Of a DNA stretch of 64,000 nt, positions 25,401 through 39,364 are shown in pieces. Source of the stretch: Piscicola geometra (Eukaryota; Annelida; Clitellata; Hirudinida; Piscicolidae). How positions within the stretch are numbered: the first letter of the stretch is position 1; every line of letters starts with the position of its first letter. Both the position numbers and the translations under genes were made by a program. The notes beneath the pieces were generated by a model that saw only the letters and a program-made list of their open reading frames with translations, searched no databases and was not told where the DNA came from. The stretch is taken from the NCBI GenBank assembly GCA_943735955.1, contig OX030958.1, forward strand, positions 7,012,126 to 7,076,125. Direction: 5' to 3'.

Positions 25401-28400
25401 CAATTTAATTTCAACTTTGAAGTTGTTTGTTCAAAAATTACGTTATTAAAATTCAAATATAAAAATTCATTAACTATCATAGAGAAATAATTTGATAAAA
25501 TTTAATTTTTGAAAAGCAGTTTGTGGGAATATTCGTGAATATTCCCATAGGTATTTCAAACTACGATTATATAACTTTGTTGTTTTAAATTCAAACCCAA
25601 AAAATACCCAATGGAAACTTTAAAATGCATTAAGATAATTTAATAATTTCAGAAAAAAATCTTAAATCAATAATTAAATGGAATATAAGCAAGATCTTAT
25701 AGAAAGACCACAACAACTAAAATTTTAAATCTTGCTTATTACAAGAAAAATAATTAATTCTAACATATTAAAGATTTTTATTAAGTTTGGTTGAAAATAG
25801 TCTATTTATTATTATTTGTCAAATGCTATATGTTTTTGTCAAACTGAAAAACTGAATTATCGAAAAATATTTAAAGCTCTCTTAAACAGAGTCAAAAACT
25901 TATTTTTAGATTAATTGGCGAGTTTTCACAAGATGACAGTTGAAAAGACAAGATATGTTCGAAATGACGTACATTTACCCAAACGATTGGTTAAAAAACC
26001 CCTCTTCTTTTAATTTAATTCAACAATTTTTTCCTCTAAAGCTATTTTTTATAATGTTGAAAGCTTTTTAACGAACGGGTAGCGGAGTCGGCAACGACTC
26101 TCGTCTTTGACCAATAATGAAAGGTCTTAGGTTCAAGTGCAACCAATGCCCTAGTAGCCCAAAGGCGCAAATGAAAAATATGCAGCCTAAGTGGCCTCGA
26201 AGCCTGTTCGGGTTATACGCCACCATAATAATGCTCGTCATTATTATTATTATTATTATTATTATTTTCAATGATGGAGCATTTAAATTAAAATACAATT
26301 ATGATTCAAAAGAATACAAGCAATAGGAAAACTTTGTTCTGCATGCAGAGGATTTTTAAAGAGAGCCTTCTATGGTGTTTATGAGAGTTTTAAAGAATCT
26401 TGAGTTTTCACTCAAGAATTTGTTGAACACCAAAATTTTTGTTTGAAAGATTAGAAGCATCTTCATTATCTTTTTCGATAAAACTTTTAGTTTAAAGTCA
26501 AGGAAAGAGCACGTTGTTTGAATCACTGGTCTAACAAAACCTCAAATATCATTGTGCTGATTCTTCTTCAAAAAGGTTTTAATAAATAGAAGATTAATCT
26601 TTACAAATATTCTTTTAGTCAAATTGTTTTTTAATCAATATTTTCACTGATTTTTTATACTCTTTTTCTGAATCTGTTTGACAAGTTGATTGAAAAGTGA
26701 ATTCATTTCAAAATCTTTTTTGCCTAGCTTCTAAAGAATGCAAAGATCTCTTTTATTTTCCTGAATGCCACGGAGGTAACGATGTGCAAATTTTAAGTTA
26801 GATTAATTGGAGCACCTAATGAAAGTCAAAATATATCAAAGCGAACGTGTAAGCTTTTGATGAAGCCAGGGTGAAAGCTTCTAAATGAAGTTAATTTCAT
26901 CCAAGGATGTGAAATACATCAAGCTCAGTTATCTAAATTTCAAATATCAGTTTTTAAAATTCCAATAAATTGTGGTTTTTAACTTCGAATGTATTTTAAA
27001 ATCGGTTGAAATGGTAAAATTGTGTTGCCTTATTTTAATGATGAAACGCCATAACTTCTCTCAATTTTGCTAAAAATCTTTTGTGAGTCAAATCAGAGTT
27101 AAACATGAAGACTATGATTGATCAGTTTTGATTTTCAATTCAGTATTTGACTAAAATAAAACTATCAGCTCCATCGAAATAAGTCTAATAATTCATGATA
27201 AATTGACAAATATCACTTTTTAAAAATAAAATAAAGATAGAATTCATAAAGGAATCTTCTAATCAGTTTTTTAAAATTAGAATTTGTTTAATTTTCTTTT
27301 GAAAAATATTGACTATTGACATTAATCTAAATGTTTAAATTGTATAAAACTAAAAACAGATTTGATCGAAACAATACTTCGACTACTCTTGCTTTAAAAA
27401 TAAGTGACTTTCAAAGAATAAAATATTTTCTAAATACTTTCGATCAAAAACTAAAATGAAACTTTTCAACTATTTTTGAAAGTCAACTTTAACCTAAGAC
27501 TCGTGCTATATAATACAATTTTAGCAAATGTAGTTTTTTATTTTTGAAACCGTTAAAATCAAACTTTTTGTGTACTAAGAATACTATTAGTCAACAGTTA
27601 AAACTTATAAAAATAAGTTATGATTTTGCATATTTGTTTTTCAGTAATTTCATTGAAATATTTGAACATTTTCGTTTACTTATACTTATATTTTTTTAAC
27701 ATTTTTTCTTATAGATTTGATAAATCATCATGAAGTTCCAGCCGTTTGGGGAAAATTATTGGTAGAAGGATAGAACGTCAAGTTTTCTTGACAAGATTTA
27801 AAACATCTGGTTTCACGCGAATCCGATATAGAATTCTTTATATTACCTGAAAAAAAAGTGATTAAGTTTTATAAAACATTTCACTTATTGAGATGTCGTG
27901 CAACAGCTTGTAACAAACAACCTCAATACGTTTGTAACAAATAACCCCGATATCACATGACTCATTTATTAATTAATAGTATAAAAACGCGGCTAATTAG
28001 AGCATGAAACCTGCTTCAACCATCTTTTCAACAAGATAGCTTGAAAGTTATTTTTAAAATTTTAGCAATTCAATTCAAAATAAAAAATTTATTTAACAAA
28101 TACAAAAACAATGACAAGGATCGAAAAGATTTTAAAGACAGAATTTTACACTTTGCTGTTTATTTTAGTTTTTCAAGCACTGATTAATTTTTTTTATTTG
28201 ATTAAGATTGTATCATTCTATGTTTTAATCTTAAAAAGTAAACCTAGCTAATACTCTTGCATGAAATCGAAAACTGTATCAGCTACGGTGCGTGGATTTT
28301 TCAAAGCAAAAATCCTAAAAGAATTGAAGGTCTAAAAATATAACGACAGCCGTTGGAGGCGTTTAAGCTTTCGAGCCATTCTTTTAAAACTTTAAAACGA

Positions 28401-28748
28401 TCACAATTTGTCATGGTATTTTTAGTTAAATTTAAATTGAATGGTTCATCTATTCATAAAGTTTCAATTCAAATATGTGTTTACAAAAAAACAATTAGAA
28501 ATTTAAATTACCAAAATCTATTTTATATAAATCATACGTAATTTTTTTTCCCATTTTTATTATTATTATCATTTCTCCAAAATCTTTTCAAAACAGATTT
28601 ATTCGATATTTTTATTTTTACAAGTAAAATCAATTAAAAAACTCTTTAAAAGATTTGAACCGCTAGTATTCAATACCCCATCCCTTCTTAAGCTACCCTG
28701 AAGAAAAGCAGGAAATCCTATGAACACGATAATTCTTTTCATGCACAT
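16463..28748 (-). CDS. SUEL lectin-CUB-Sushi single-pass membrane protein (944 aa)
   Basis: Eleven exons on the minus strand: 28748-28697, 24392-24224, 23372-23260, 21509-21259, 21081-20493, 19351-19262, 18695-18597, 18229-18176, 18100-17974, 17874-17267, 17145-16463; 2,835 nt with every phase consistent. Exon 1 is a signal peptide (MCMKRIIVFIGFPAFLQ). Residues 18-113 form a SUEL/galactose-binding lectin domain (YCQGQQFQATC, SAVYGRMRIGEC, CSGRSECYF, YLEASFTC). A CUB domain (about 145-391) shows CPWVLRTEEGKTIKIYLYDF and KEVYSSVHNSLSIHL, interrupted by a long polar His/Asp/Asn-rich insertion. One Sushi/CCP domain (392-455) has all four Cys and the Trp (CRNNSWLGSYSNC). A membrane span (about 484-510) precedes a Ser/Pro/Gln/Asn-rich tail. 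Likely a cell-surface receptor or adhesion protein; ligand unknown. The start could be the second ATG (28742). The 3' end may have an alternative exon (16482-16236). Confidence 0.83.
26071..26268 (+). mobile_element. tRNA-derived SINE, copy 1
   Basis: A perfect pol III A box (TAGCGGAGTCGG, 26080-26091) is followed 38 bp later by a near-consensus B box (GGTTCAAGTGC, 26130-26140), then a tRNA-unrelated body and an (ATT)n tail. A second, diverged copy lies at 41911-42083. It sits in the first intron of the SUEL-CUB-CCP gene, antisense to it. Confidence 0.72.
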
Positions 28749-29956
28749 CTTATATTGATGTACTTTGGAAAGAAGCAACGATGAAAACAATGTCACGAAC
28801 AATGCTTAGAGTTTTTTAGTGCTTTAAAACATCCGAATCATAATTCTCACTAAAGACTTTTTTTCATGGAAGTTTATATAGCTTAAAGGTTTTTCCCTAC
28901 TTATTATTTTTAAATAATATATTTTTAAAGAACTAAATCAAAAGAAATTGTTGTATTTTAGTTTACAATATTATTTAACGTTTGAAAATTTCCGTCATGT
29001 TGATGAATTCATTCTTTTACTTTTAATTTTTAAGATTTTTGCTTAATCTGATGTTTAATTGGTTGCGAATTTTGTTTGAGCTATATTGAATACTTTAATT
29101 TTGTAATTATTGAAGTGTGCTTCAATCAATTTTCTTCATTTAACTCCCGTTTTTTTATTTTTGTGAAATTACTATCAATAACTATTTTTAAACTTATTTC
29201 ATTTTAGATTAAATGCTTAAATAACTATTTATCTTTGATAAATTTTTCAAAATCTCAAATAAATCTCTGGTTGAAAAGGAAAAACTATTTGATAATGAAA
29301 ATTATTTTTTTCTTCATTGAAATTAACTTTCATATTTTAAAAAAAACTCAATAAACAAAATTGCAAAAAGCTAATATTTTTTTCAAACATTCTACCATTG
29401 TTCTAATACTTACGATTTAAAAAATTTTAAAGTACTAAAAGAGTCATTATTTTTATTCAAATTTTTAAAATTTCAAACAAAACTGTAAAAATATTGTACA
29501 TGAAACTGACTCGAAAGCGAATCATTTGAAACAAGCAAATATTATTGGGCATCTTTTTTTATGTATTCAAAACAAAAAACCTAGTACCCAGTTTTTCGTG
29601 TTTTTGTTTTAACAGTATAGAAGATTTCTTTCCTAATTAATCACTAAGAGAATAATAAATTACTGGTGAAGCGTCGCATTGAAAATAAGTTTTAATGCAA
29701 AAAACAATTTTTTAAAATAACCCTTTTAAAATTCATGAACAACTGTTAAAAAATATTTTGGTATTTTTCAAATGTATATTATTTATGTTTTTAAATTTTG
29801 TTTAAATAATAAATAAATGAAAAAAATTAAAGTACGTTCAAATCAATCCAACACTACATTTCCATTATTTAGACATCATTAAAAACTATTAAATACTTTT
29901 ATTTATTATTTTGTAAATAAGAACTGTGAGTTATCGAGTCAATATCAATTGAAATA

Positions 29957-30088
29957 ATGCAGATTTCTTCCCAAGAGGCATCGTTGTGTTGCCTTTATAA
30001 ACAAATTTCATGCGCCGGATCAGTCGTTGCGCTGGGAATTCTACTGATGGTGGCTGTGATTATGAGGTGGTGGCAGTGGTGGCAGTGA
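29957..30088 (+). other. small ORF with a predicted membrane helix (43 aa)
   Basis: Starts MQISSQEASLCCLYKQISC and continues with a hydrophobic run (AGSVVALGILLMVAVIM), ending RWWQWWQ. It is more GC-rich than the surrounding DNA. No homologue is recognised, and the end overlaps a GGTGGCAGT-type repeat, so coding status is doubtful. Confidence 0.2.
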
Positions 30089-33000
30089 AAAATGTGAAAT
30101 AAAAAGAAATTAAAACATTAATAAAAATGAGTTTTGAGATTTTTTTAAAACTAAATTTAAAAGTGAATTTCATGCCAGTAAAAAGCATTTTTAATATTTT
30201 TTAAAGCAAAAAAAACGTAAAGAATATTGGATACGCGAATTTTATTTATTTTTTTATATAAACAACAAAATGAAGCTATGTGAACATGAAAAATCTTAAT
30301 TATCAAAAGCATTGGTGATTAATAACGAGAGCTGAAATTACTTTTATTTTGCTGAAGTTCACTACGAAGGGGGGAGAGCCGGATGGCTATAAATTAAATG
30401 ATTATTAATAAGCGACACGTAGGTAATCGAAAAGCAGCGAGAATGCTGTACCGTCATTCTTGATGACGATGATGAAGAGGATGTAGTCGATGATGTGGCG
30501 AATGATGGTAGTGGTGGTGATATTAGTGATACTATCAATGATAATAGGGCTAATGGTGATGATAGTGAAAATGATTATACTGTTGGAATTGGTGTTATAG
30601 TTATAGACTATAACTATATAACTTATAGTACTTGGATTGATGATCTTGATGACGATGGTTAAGATGATGAGAACAATGATGAGGATAATATGAAAAAAGA
30701 GAGGATGATGATAACAAGAAAAACGAGAAGTAGAAAATGATAATTATGTTAATTATGTTAATGATAAAAGAAATTTCATTATTATTCAGATGGGTTTGAT
30801 TTTTTAGTAGTTTCAATAATGCAAGAAAAATTTAACAATTGTAAATTCCAAGAAAATGCAATATATGTGATCAAATTAATTAGAGTAAATTCATAAACCT
30901 ATACTTTGAATAATATAAAGTTTAGAACCTTAAAAATAGAAAATGGAATGTCTTTTCGATAAAACAAAAAAAACAGTAATTTAGAAGATAAATCGCAGTG
31001 TGAAAAAAAAATGCTGACATCCGTTAATACATTTTCAAAGCGACGAGAAAACTGAAAAACATCTTCTTAGGCTGCAAGGAATCAACCTAAAAGACCCTAA
31101 ATGAACCTTATGTTTTAAACTATACATTTACTGCTTGTTTTATTTTTCCTAAATGTACTTTTTAAAACTTAATATTAACTTGGTCAATTTATGAAATTAA
31201 GAATAAAAATTTGTGAATGATTTTTTTACGATTTCACTTTTTTAGTTCAGTTCTTATTATCGCGTTGGTACCTTTCAATGCATATTTCTTTGCTCATCAG
31301 TTAGGTTTTGTGTTTTGAAAAAATCAGCGAGACACGAAGAAAAAAAGCTTTAAACAGAGAAAAAATTTTTTGAATCAAATACGACTATTGAATTTATAGC
31401 CATAAAAGAGATAATAAAAAATTATAATTTTGATGAAAAGGCCAAATATATATATATAAGTTTTTTTCATTTGCAAATAGGGAAATCTAAATGACTTGTT
31501 TCAAAGACTGATTTAATAATCAATTCTAAATACATTTCTTTGCCAAAATAACAAAATAATTGTATTTGTCATGAGTTTAACCTAACAGTTCAAATCAAAG
31601 GCAAACAATAGATTAAAAGTTTGATTACATTCACTAACGAAATTGTAACTGGAACCTTAACGACAACGGATAACGACGGTAAAGAAGCATCGTCTTCTAA
31701 CATTAATCATTTAATTTTTTTGAGTCTGAAATAACTTATTTGCGTTTTTATCTCGTCGTAAATGATCGTTTGCGAAACACGTGCCACACACCTCAAATCA
31801 ACTCTCGATTTTTACAGCGTTCAAATTTTGTTGACATTTAAATGCTTTTTTAAAGAAAATTGTTTGAATAACCTATTTTCCTTTTTCCTCTTTCAAACTA
31901 CTCGCTTTTTACGTTTTTGAATACGCTTCATTGTTTCTATAGCGATTTGTTCAATTCTTTTGTTTGGCAATAGGTCTGCATTGTTTGTTTCTTTACGATT
32001 GTATGCTCGTTCGAGATTGTTTGCTTTACTCCGGCTTGTTGCGACGTTTTATAAATGGGTATACATCACGCTAGATGGCTCTGCATTATGTATAGAATTC
32101 TATTCGAAGCTAATAAGAACTGCCTTTAATTATGGCATGTGTCGTTCAATGCATATATAATTTAAAGGTTTTATGGGAATGAATAGATCAGCCATGCCAT
32201 GACTGGGGTGTTTGTCGTCAGTTGGGTCATCTCTTAATCACCAAAACTCATCTCGGTGTCTTTATTAATTTCATATTACTATTTTTTGTATTCATGTCAT
32301 ATGAACATCAATTCCTCGACTCTATCTTCATTATTATTTCAATAGTTATACTTTTTTATCTTTCATCTCGTGCAGTAAGAAGTATTTTGTAGGTTATGCA
32401 TCACTACACTCAAAAGTAAATTTAGGTTTTGTATTCTGGACTTCTTTGTGCATTCGATTTTTTAAAGAAATATGAAACGTTCTTTGAATTTGAATTGAAA
32501 TTGTCATACAATAACCGCATAATAAAAAGTAATTGAAAATCTAAAATAACAATATTTAAAATAGATATTTCATTTTAAGGCCTGTTATAATTAAGCTACT
32601 TGAAATTCATTTAAAAAATAAAATGTTAAAGCTTTTTTTGATTAATGTAATAATTAATAGAGCAGCACTAAACAAGACTCAACAACAATTATATATATAA
32701 AAACAATGTAAAATGTGGAGCTTTGAATTCTAACTGATATTTCGTTACACTTATGAAGAAAGGCAGCTAAAAGTGAAAAAAATTGAATCAACTGGTTGTG
32801 GGAACAGGTCCTTGAGAGACATGAAACTACTTTGATGTACAAAGTTAAAGCAAAAAAAATTATAGTGAAATTGTTCTACATTTATTTATATTTCAATAGA
32901 ATTTGTCGACGTTTCAACATGAAGTCCTACAATAAATCTTTTGCAAACGAAAAAGCTGAGGATTAATACATTTGAAAAGAACTAAAACAAGATTTTGAAA

Positions 33001-33500
33001 ATTTACAAAAAAGTAATAAAAATTAATTTACAGAAATTTAGAGCTTATCTGTTCTGATTGAAATTTATTTTTACTTTTACAAGTTGATTTTTGTACACTT
33101 TTGATTCTCAAATCTAGTTCAAATACATTTTCCAAAAAGTAACCATGGTGTAGTCCACCTATCCACATTGCAAATTGTAAAAAAATATATTTATAAAAGG
33201 TTGAAAAAACTTCCTTCAAGCTTAAAAATAAAAATGAATTGATATAAAAATTTATTATTGCCAAAAACTATCAGTCCTGAATACACGGCGTAGTTTCATA
33301 AATAAATTGTATTATTGAATTTACAAGCGGTCTAAAAAATCTTCTATGCAATATTATGCATGTCATAGTATTGATCTTGGTGGATTGTTCGTCATCGGAT
33401 TGAACCTTGCATAATTACTTCATTAATATTCCCGCGCAATTAATGCTTTCTTCAATTCTACCTTTGCAAACACAAGAAAGAAGTTTTGGAAGTCGTTTTT

Positions 33501-33948
<448 letters not shown>

Positions 33949-34798
33949 ATGTATGGGCGTTTATTTTTTTGTGTTTCAAAGTTTTCAGTTTTTTATTTTT
34001 TTATAGACATGTTTTGGATAAAGATGAAAACAAAATTCTATTTTAAAATTTATACTTTTATTTACAGAATAACTTGAAAATAAATTCAAACACTTTTATA
34101 GATATTTTCAAGCATTACTGCATATTTCTTCGTGAATGAATTTTCTTTTAGTATTTAGTTTAAAAATTCATAAAAATTTGAGCTTCAATTTCAAACTATC
34201 TAATTTAAAAAATCCGCCCATTCAGGCTCACATATTGGTTCCTATAATCACACAGACCCTTCTCAAACTCACGCGCAATGAAGCATTTATTCAAAACTTT
34301 CTACTGCAAAACCATTTTTTAATAATATAAGATTTGAAAACATATTGAAATATTTGTTAACACACTAGTATTAAAATATTCAACAAAAAAACAAGAGTAA
34401 AAAATTTGGAGCTATCTCGGTTTAGATTTTTAAATCATAGGACTTCGTCGTTTCTTAGAGAATGCAACAACGTCTGGGCTCCGTCAGAACACTATCTATA
34501 TTTCCTTGTCTCTATCTCCGCTTCACTTGCTTTTTCCGATCCATATTATGCTTTGTAGTAATTATTTACTACTACTGCATTCTCCGTTTAAAGATCTGTT
34601 CAGTCTTAAGTATCAAAATATTTTTTTTGAAATCTTAGAAATTATGATCGCTAATTCCTAATAGAATGAATTGGTTATTTTATTAATTTTCCCATTTGAT
34701 TTTTGCTTTTGAATGCCTATTTGTGCTTTGATATAAAACACCCACTATACATTCCACTCAATTATCGACCTCCATTCCATTGTTATCTGTTTGCTCAC

Positions 34799-34849
34799 CT
34801 CGGCAAGATGCCAGTGCCTCTACTGGTGTCTTTGTGTTGCTTACTTTCG
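34799..34849 (-). other. possible 5' exon (minus strand)
   Basis: A 51 nt block of raised GC content is bounded by an AG acceptor and a strong donor (CCGAG followed by GTGAGC). It lies upstream of the SUEL-CUB-CCP gene on the same strand and could be a 5' UTR exon of it. Nothing else supports it. Confidence 0.2.
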
Positions 34850-37800
34850 CTATAAATTGTGAACCGAAATATTTGTATAATCAAACAAAAAAAATAGTTT
34901 TTATTTTATTTATTCTTATAGAAAATAATTTTCGGTAAAAATTTTCAAACCGTTTTTTGGATAATTTAGTTGTTTAATTTGTGTTTGTGGTATTTGTTAT
35001 TATCATTTGTATGATTAGATTGTTGCCTTATTTATGGATTGAAAGGCCCTTGAGGGAAAAGTTTTGCAGAAGTTTTTATCTTTTTTATTTTTGAATGCCA
35101 AAGTTGTATTAATAAAATGTCAATTTCTATTCATGCGAATGATTAAATCTACGATTCAGATATATATGTATCACTCAAAATATCTGTTAATTTATTTTTG
35201 ATTAATAAATATACAAAACAGATAACTAAAACTTAAATAAATAAAAATTTCATCTTAACTTGGCAAAAATAAATTCAGCTGAAAAACTTTCATGAAAGTC
35301 TTTTGGTTTTAAAAACGTATCGAATCTTTTATGAAAATACATTGGATTTTTGAAAAATGCTTCAACTGAAATATTTTTCATAACAATATCTCAACTTATA
35401 ATAACAGTTTATGTGATTATACATAGAAAAATATTAAAATTGGAAAGAATAACTAAAATTTACTTTTGAATTTAAATCAATCTAGTAAAAAATATTTAAA
35501 CCAAAAAACCTTGTGCTGAGAGAGTGAGAGGTCGAACTACGCAGAGAAACAAAAGAAGACTGTTGCTTCCCAAGCTGACGTGAATTCCCATCTAATCGGT
35601 TTTTGAATCTTCAAAAGCCAAAAATAACGTGTTTTTTTTTCTTTAAATTATATTTTATTACTCATAATGAGAGGACAAGAAAAATTAGAAAAAGGATTTA
35701 AAGTGAATGTGTGTAATAAAGTTAAATAAGTGTTTTAATAGTTTATAACAGTGTTGCATATATAATTTTATCTCAATTGATTAAAGATAATGACTAAAAT
35801 TATAAAAGAATTTGATAAATAACAGAATAAAAAATGATCATGATTCGGCTGACAATTTCACTTGTTTTGATTGTCTTCATAATAGTAATGATGTAAAGAT
35901 GGTGGTGCTATTGTAAAGAAAATGACTAGAATAACTAATTTACTAAACCAAACCTTGAAAGAATACTTTTTTTTCTTTGAACAGTTTAGATTGTTCAAAA
36001 AAAGTTACTTTAGTTAAACTTATCTTCTATTTTCAAATTTAGAAATATTCAGAAAAATTGTACAACTTTTTTTTCAAATTATTTACTAAAAACTGTCTTA
36101 GTAAATTCTGATAATACTTGATTAAAAATTATTTATTTTGATAGGACGAATCAATTTTGATTCTTACAATTTCATTAATATTTTTTCTTTCAAAAGCCCT
36201 TTTCTATCTTTCCCTCTTATTTTATTCCACTAATATAGATATTCTATCTCTCTTATATATATCGTTTGAATAGACTATGTACAATGCGCCTATATGTTAT
36301 TATTAGTATAAATAAGTAGATTTTGGTGTGAAATATACGATAACGAACCTATCCTTGATGCTTTTTGCAATTTTTTGAATTTTTAAAACAAATTTGTTGT
36401 TTTTCTTTGAAGATTTGTCAACAGCAATGGCTTTTATCTTTTTACATTTTCATGATTTTAATAATCAATCAAATGCTTCGAGCTACAATCAAGTAAAAGG
36501 AAGTTTAAAAATAATTTTTTAGAGCGTTCCGCAGACTATCCTTATGAAAGAATGTTTTTTAAAGTATCCTTTTATATTTTTAATTAATTATCCCCAAAGC
36601 TCGCGTGTTCTTTTTCGAGAAGGATGTTAAAAAATCATTTTTAAAAACCTTTAAACAAGAAACTTTCGTTCCAAGTAGACATACTTATTTACCCTGAAAA
36701 ATATCATTATTCTGAGCTTTTCTAAAAATTCTAGACAGAAAAAGCTACTTGGTAAGGCTTCAGAGGCGCTATAAATCTTAAGGGATAAAGAAATGTTCTC
36801 ATCGATATTGCAAGAGCATTCGTAGATATCATTGACTCTTTAACCTGTAAATTTCTTTTTTTTACATTTTTTTATATATTTACTTCCTTTTGCTTGATTG
36901 TTTAGTTTTTCATTCTATTATAGTTTGTTCTTTGATTTAATAGTTATGTTTCATTTAGCATATTTTAGAGTTTGCAATAAATTATGAGTGTGGTTTGAGG
37001 GCGTTGATACAAAATTGGTTAAACGCGATCAATCAGATCCATTCAGCGCTTTAATGTGAGAACAAAAAGCTAATTGGCTCCAAATAAAAAAAAGTATAAG
37101 CCAGATTTATATAAAAAAATAAGTTTATCTAAAAAATAAGTGTGAACGATATTTTAAAAATATATTTAAAAAAGACAATAGCGTTGAATTGAAAATTATT
37201 AATATTATTTTTTTTAACATCTTTACTTATTACATTAATATACAAGGAGGATCTGTTCAAAGCCATGCAGGTTGAACGAAATATCTACGTACAAAGACAC
37301 TGGTCTCAAAAGATAAAAACTATCTTAGAGGCTAGCTAAATCGAATTTGAGATTTCTAAATTTGTAAAGCCTGCACTTTTAACTTACTTTACATTGTATT
37401 GAGCTCTTTCGTGCAGAAAGAAGGATTGGGGCAATACATTAGGATGTTCTCATTACCTAAACTATCTCAGAAATGAACCTGATCTAAATATATTTTCTAA
37501 CTAAAATTCGAATAAGTCTAATTAAAATATACTAGTTTTTAAAAAATGAACTAAATCTAAATTGTTTATGCTTTTTTCCAAAAGTCTTTTATATTTGTTA
37601 AGAATTTGTTCAAATCTTTTTAAACATTTTTTTGAAAACCTTCATGAATTTTTTTGAACATTATAATTTCAATAGATTTTAAGCTAGAGAAGTGGTATAG
37701 ATAATTTGAAATTGAACAAGTATTAGTTAAAGAAGCATATTGGAGTTTCAGTTGTGCTCACATGCAAGATAACTCAATAAAGCCAAAGCTTTTTTGGGGA

Positions 37801-38967
37801 TTAAATCAGATGGGGTCCATAACTACTTCAATAATCAAATACAAAGCTATAAATTGAAATACACACACAATAAAAAAGCTAAGACACGCACATAAAATGC
37901 GATAAGTAAAAAATGTTAAGTTGTTACATTTTTAGATCTTCGATCGATATGTAAGATTTTTATTGTTTTGAAATCATCAAATGACAAGAACTAAAATTTA
38001 TCAAATTCTCAAAAATGATAATTTGTGAGTATAGCTTTTTAACTTCTTCTTCGCCCCATCTCAGAGCTATGGCATGTCAGCGTAGGTTCTCACATGATTA
38101 GACAATGAGCGCAATCGGTCTTTGTCTTAGCCTATCCATGTTATCGTTTGGGTCTCTTAAACTTGATTTGAAAAAATAAGCGATTCATTATTTTCCTAGA
38201 AAATTTCAAATAAGCAATGGAATCTGATTTTGAGTTTTTTTAAATTGTTGAATAACTAACTTCTTGATCATTTGAGCCAGTAAACGATGTCTGGCCAGGG
38301 CTTTGCACTCACGGCTTCAGTGAAAATTGTACTTATAAAAAATATTATTCTTATTATTATTATTTACATGTATTATCAAATTTATTTTTATTTAAAAAAA
38401 ATAAATATTAATAAAGAGCTGAAATTATCTTTATGTTTAGAAATTATACATTGATTTTTTATCAAACATATCGAAATTCATTTAGTTACGTTTTGCGTTT
38501 ACGTTTAGATATGTATAATCATTATCACCCTCTTCATCATCATTTAATTGTCCATATGAATTTATTCGAAGTGTTCATGCAAACTGTAAGTTATATTTAT
38601 ATCGATATATATAATGAGAAAAAAATAAAAGTATTAAAATTGTAAAAGTTAAAAATGCTCGAAGAAGATAGAGATAGGGAGGGAAAATAAGGTCGATAAG
38701 TGACTTGTGCTGCATGCGACATTGAATTTTTAAACTACATTCTTTGCTTTCTTTTTCTTCCTCCTTGCTCCACCTCCGTCTCTTCCTTGTTTTTCATCAT
38801 CAGCACCACCTCTTATACCAACATCACTAACAGCATTCCTCATTCAAATTACCACCATCACCATCATCAGCACCTCCCTCACAGCGTGACCAGCAATCCT
38901 AATGATTAGAATTAAAAAAAGTAAAAAATTAGTAAAACTATTAGTATTGTAATAATGAGCGCTGGAT

Positions 38968-39073
38968 CACGTGATTGCGAGGTATATAAAGTACGTCTGG
39001 AACAGATGCGGGCATGCCAGATGAATAACGGGAGTTCTAGGGCATCGTTTTAGTTTAGTTTAGTTTAGTTTAG
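38968..39073 (+). promoter_or_regulatory. candidate promoter: E-box, TATA box and (TTTAG)n
   Basis: A palindromic E-box core (CACGTG, 38968-38973) lies 9 bp upstream of TATATAAAG (38983-38991), followed by a GC-richer block and then TTTAG repeats (39048-39073). A perfect TACTAAC branch-point motif and a pyrimidine tract follow near 39100. The arrangement suits pol II initiation at about 39015-39020 on the plus strand, but no downstream coding exon is seen. An LTR of a lost retroelement or a non-coding transcript is possible. Confidence 0.35.
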
Positions 39074-39364
39074 CCATTTCGTGTTATCCTCGTGTTTTCT
39101 TGTACTAACTAATTCTTTTCCTTCTGTAATTTAATTATCTGCTAGTTTAACTACTTCATCTCTCAATTTAGTTCTTCTATTTTATCCTATTTGATAATGA
39201 ATAACTGAATCAAAATCGAAAAACCACTGGCTAGAATGCAAAAAGACATTCAAATTTCCACATATTATAGGGAAAAAAATGTGAAAAAAAAATATTTGCA
39301 GTATAATTGTGTGTTTGAACGATTCAAGGTTAGTGTGTCACAACGGTGAGAAAAATAGAAAGGC

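Noticed and set aside
27720..27840. Possible Cys-containing exon on the minus strand upstream of the SUEL exons
   Set aside because: The open frame (ETRCFKSCQENLTF) meets a stop with no in-phase donor to the SUEL exon, whereas the 28748-28697 signal-peptide exon fits directly.
31960..32160. 66 aa ORF
   Set aside because: No splice context, no homology recognised, and composition like surrounding DNA.
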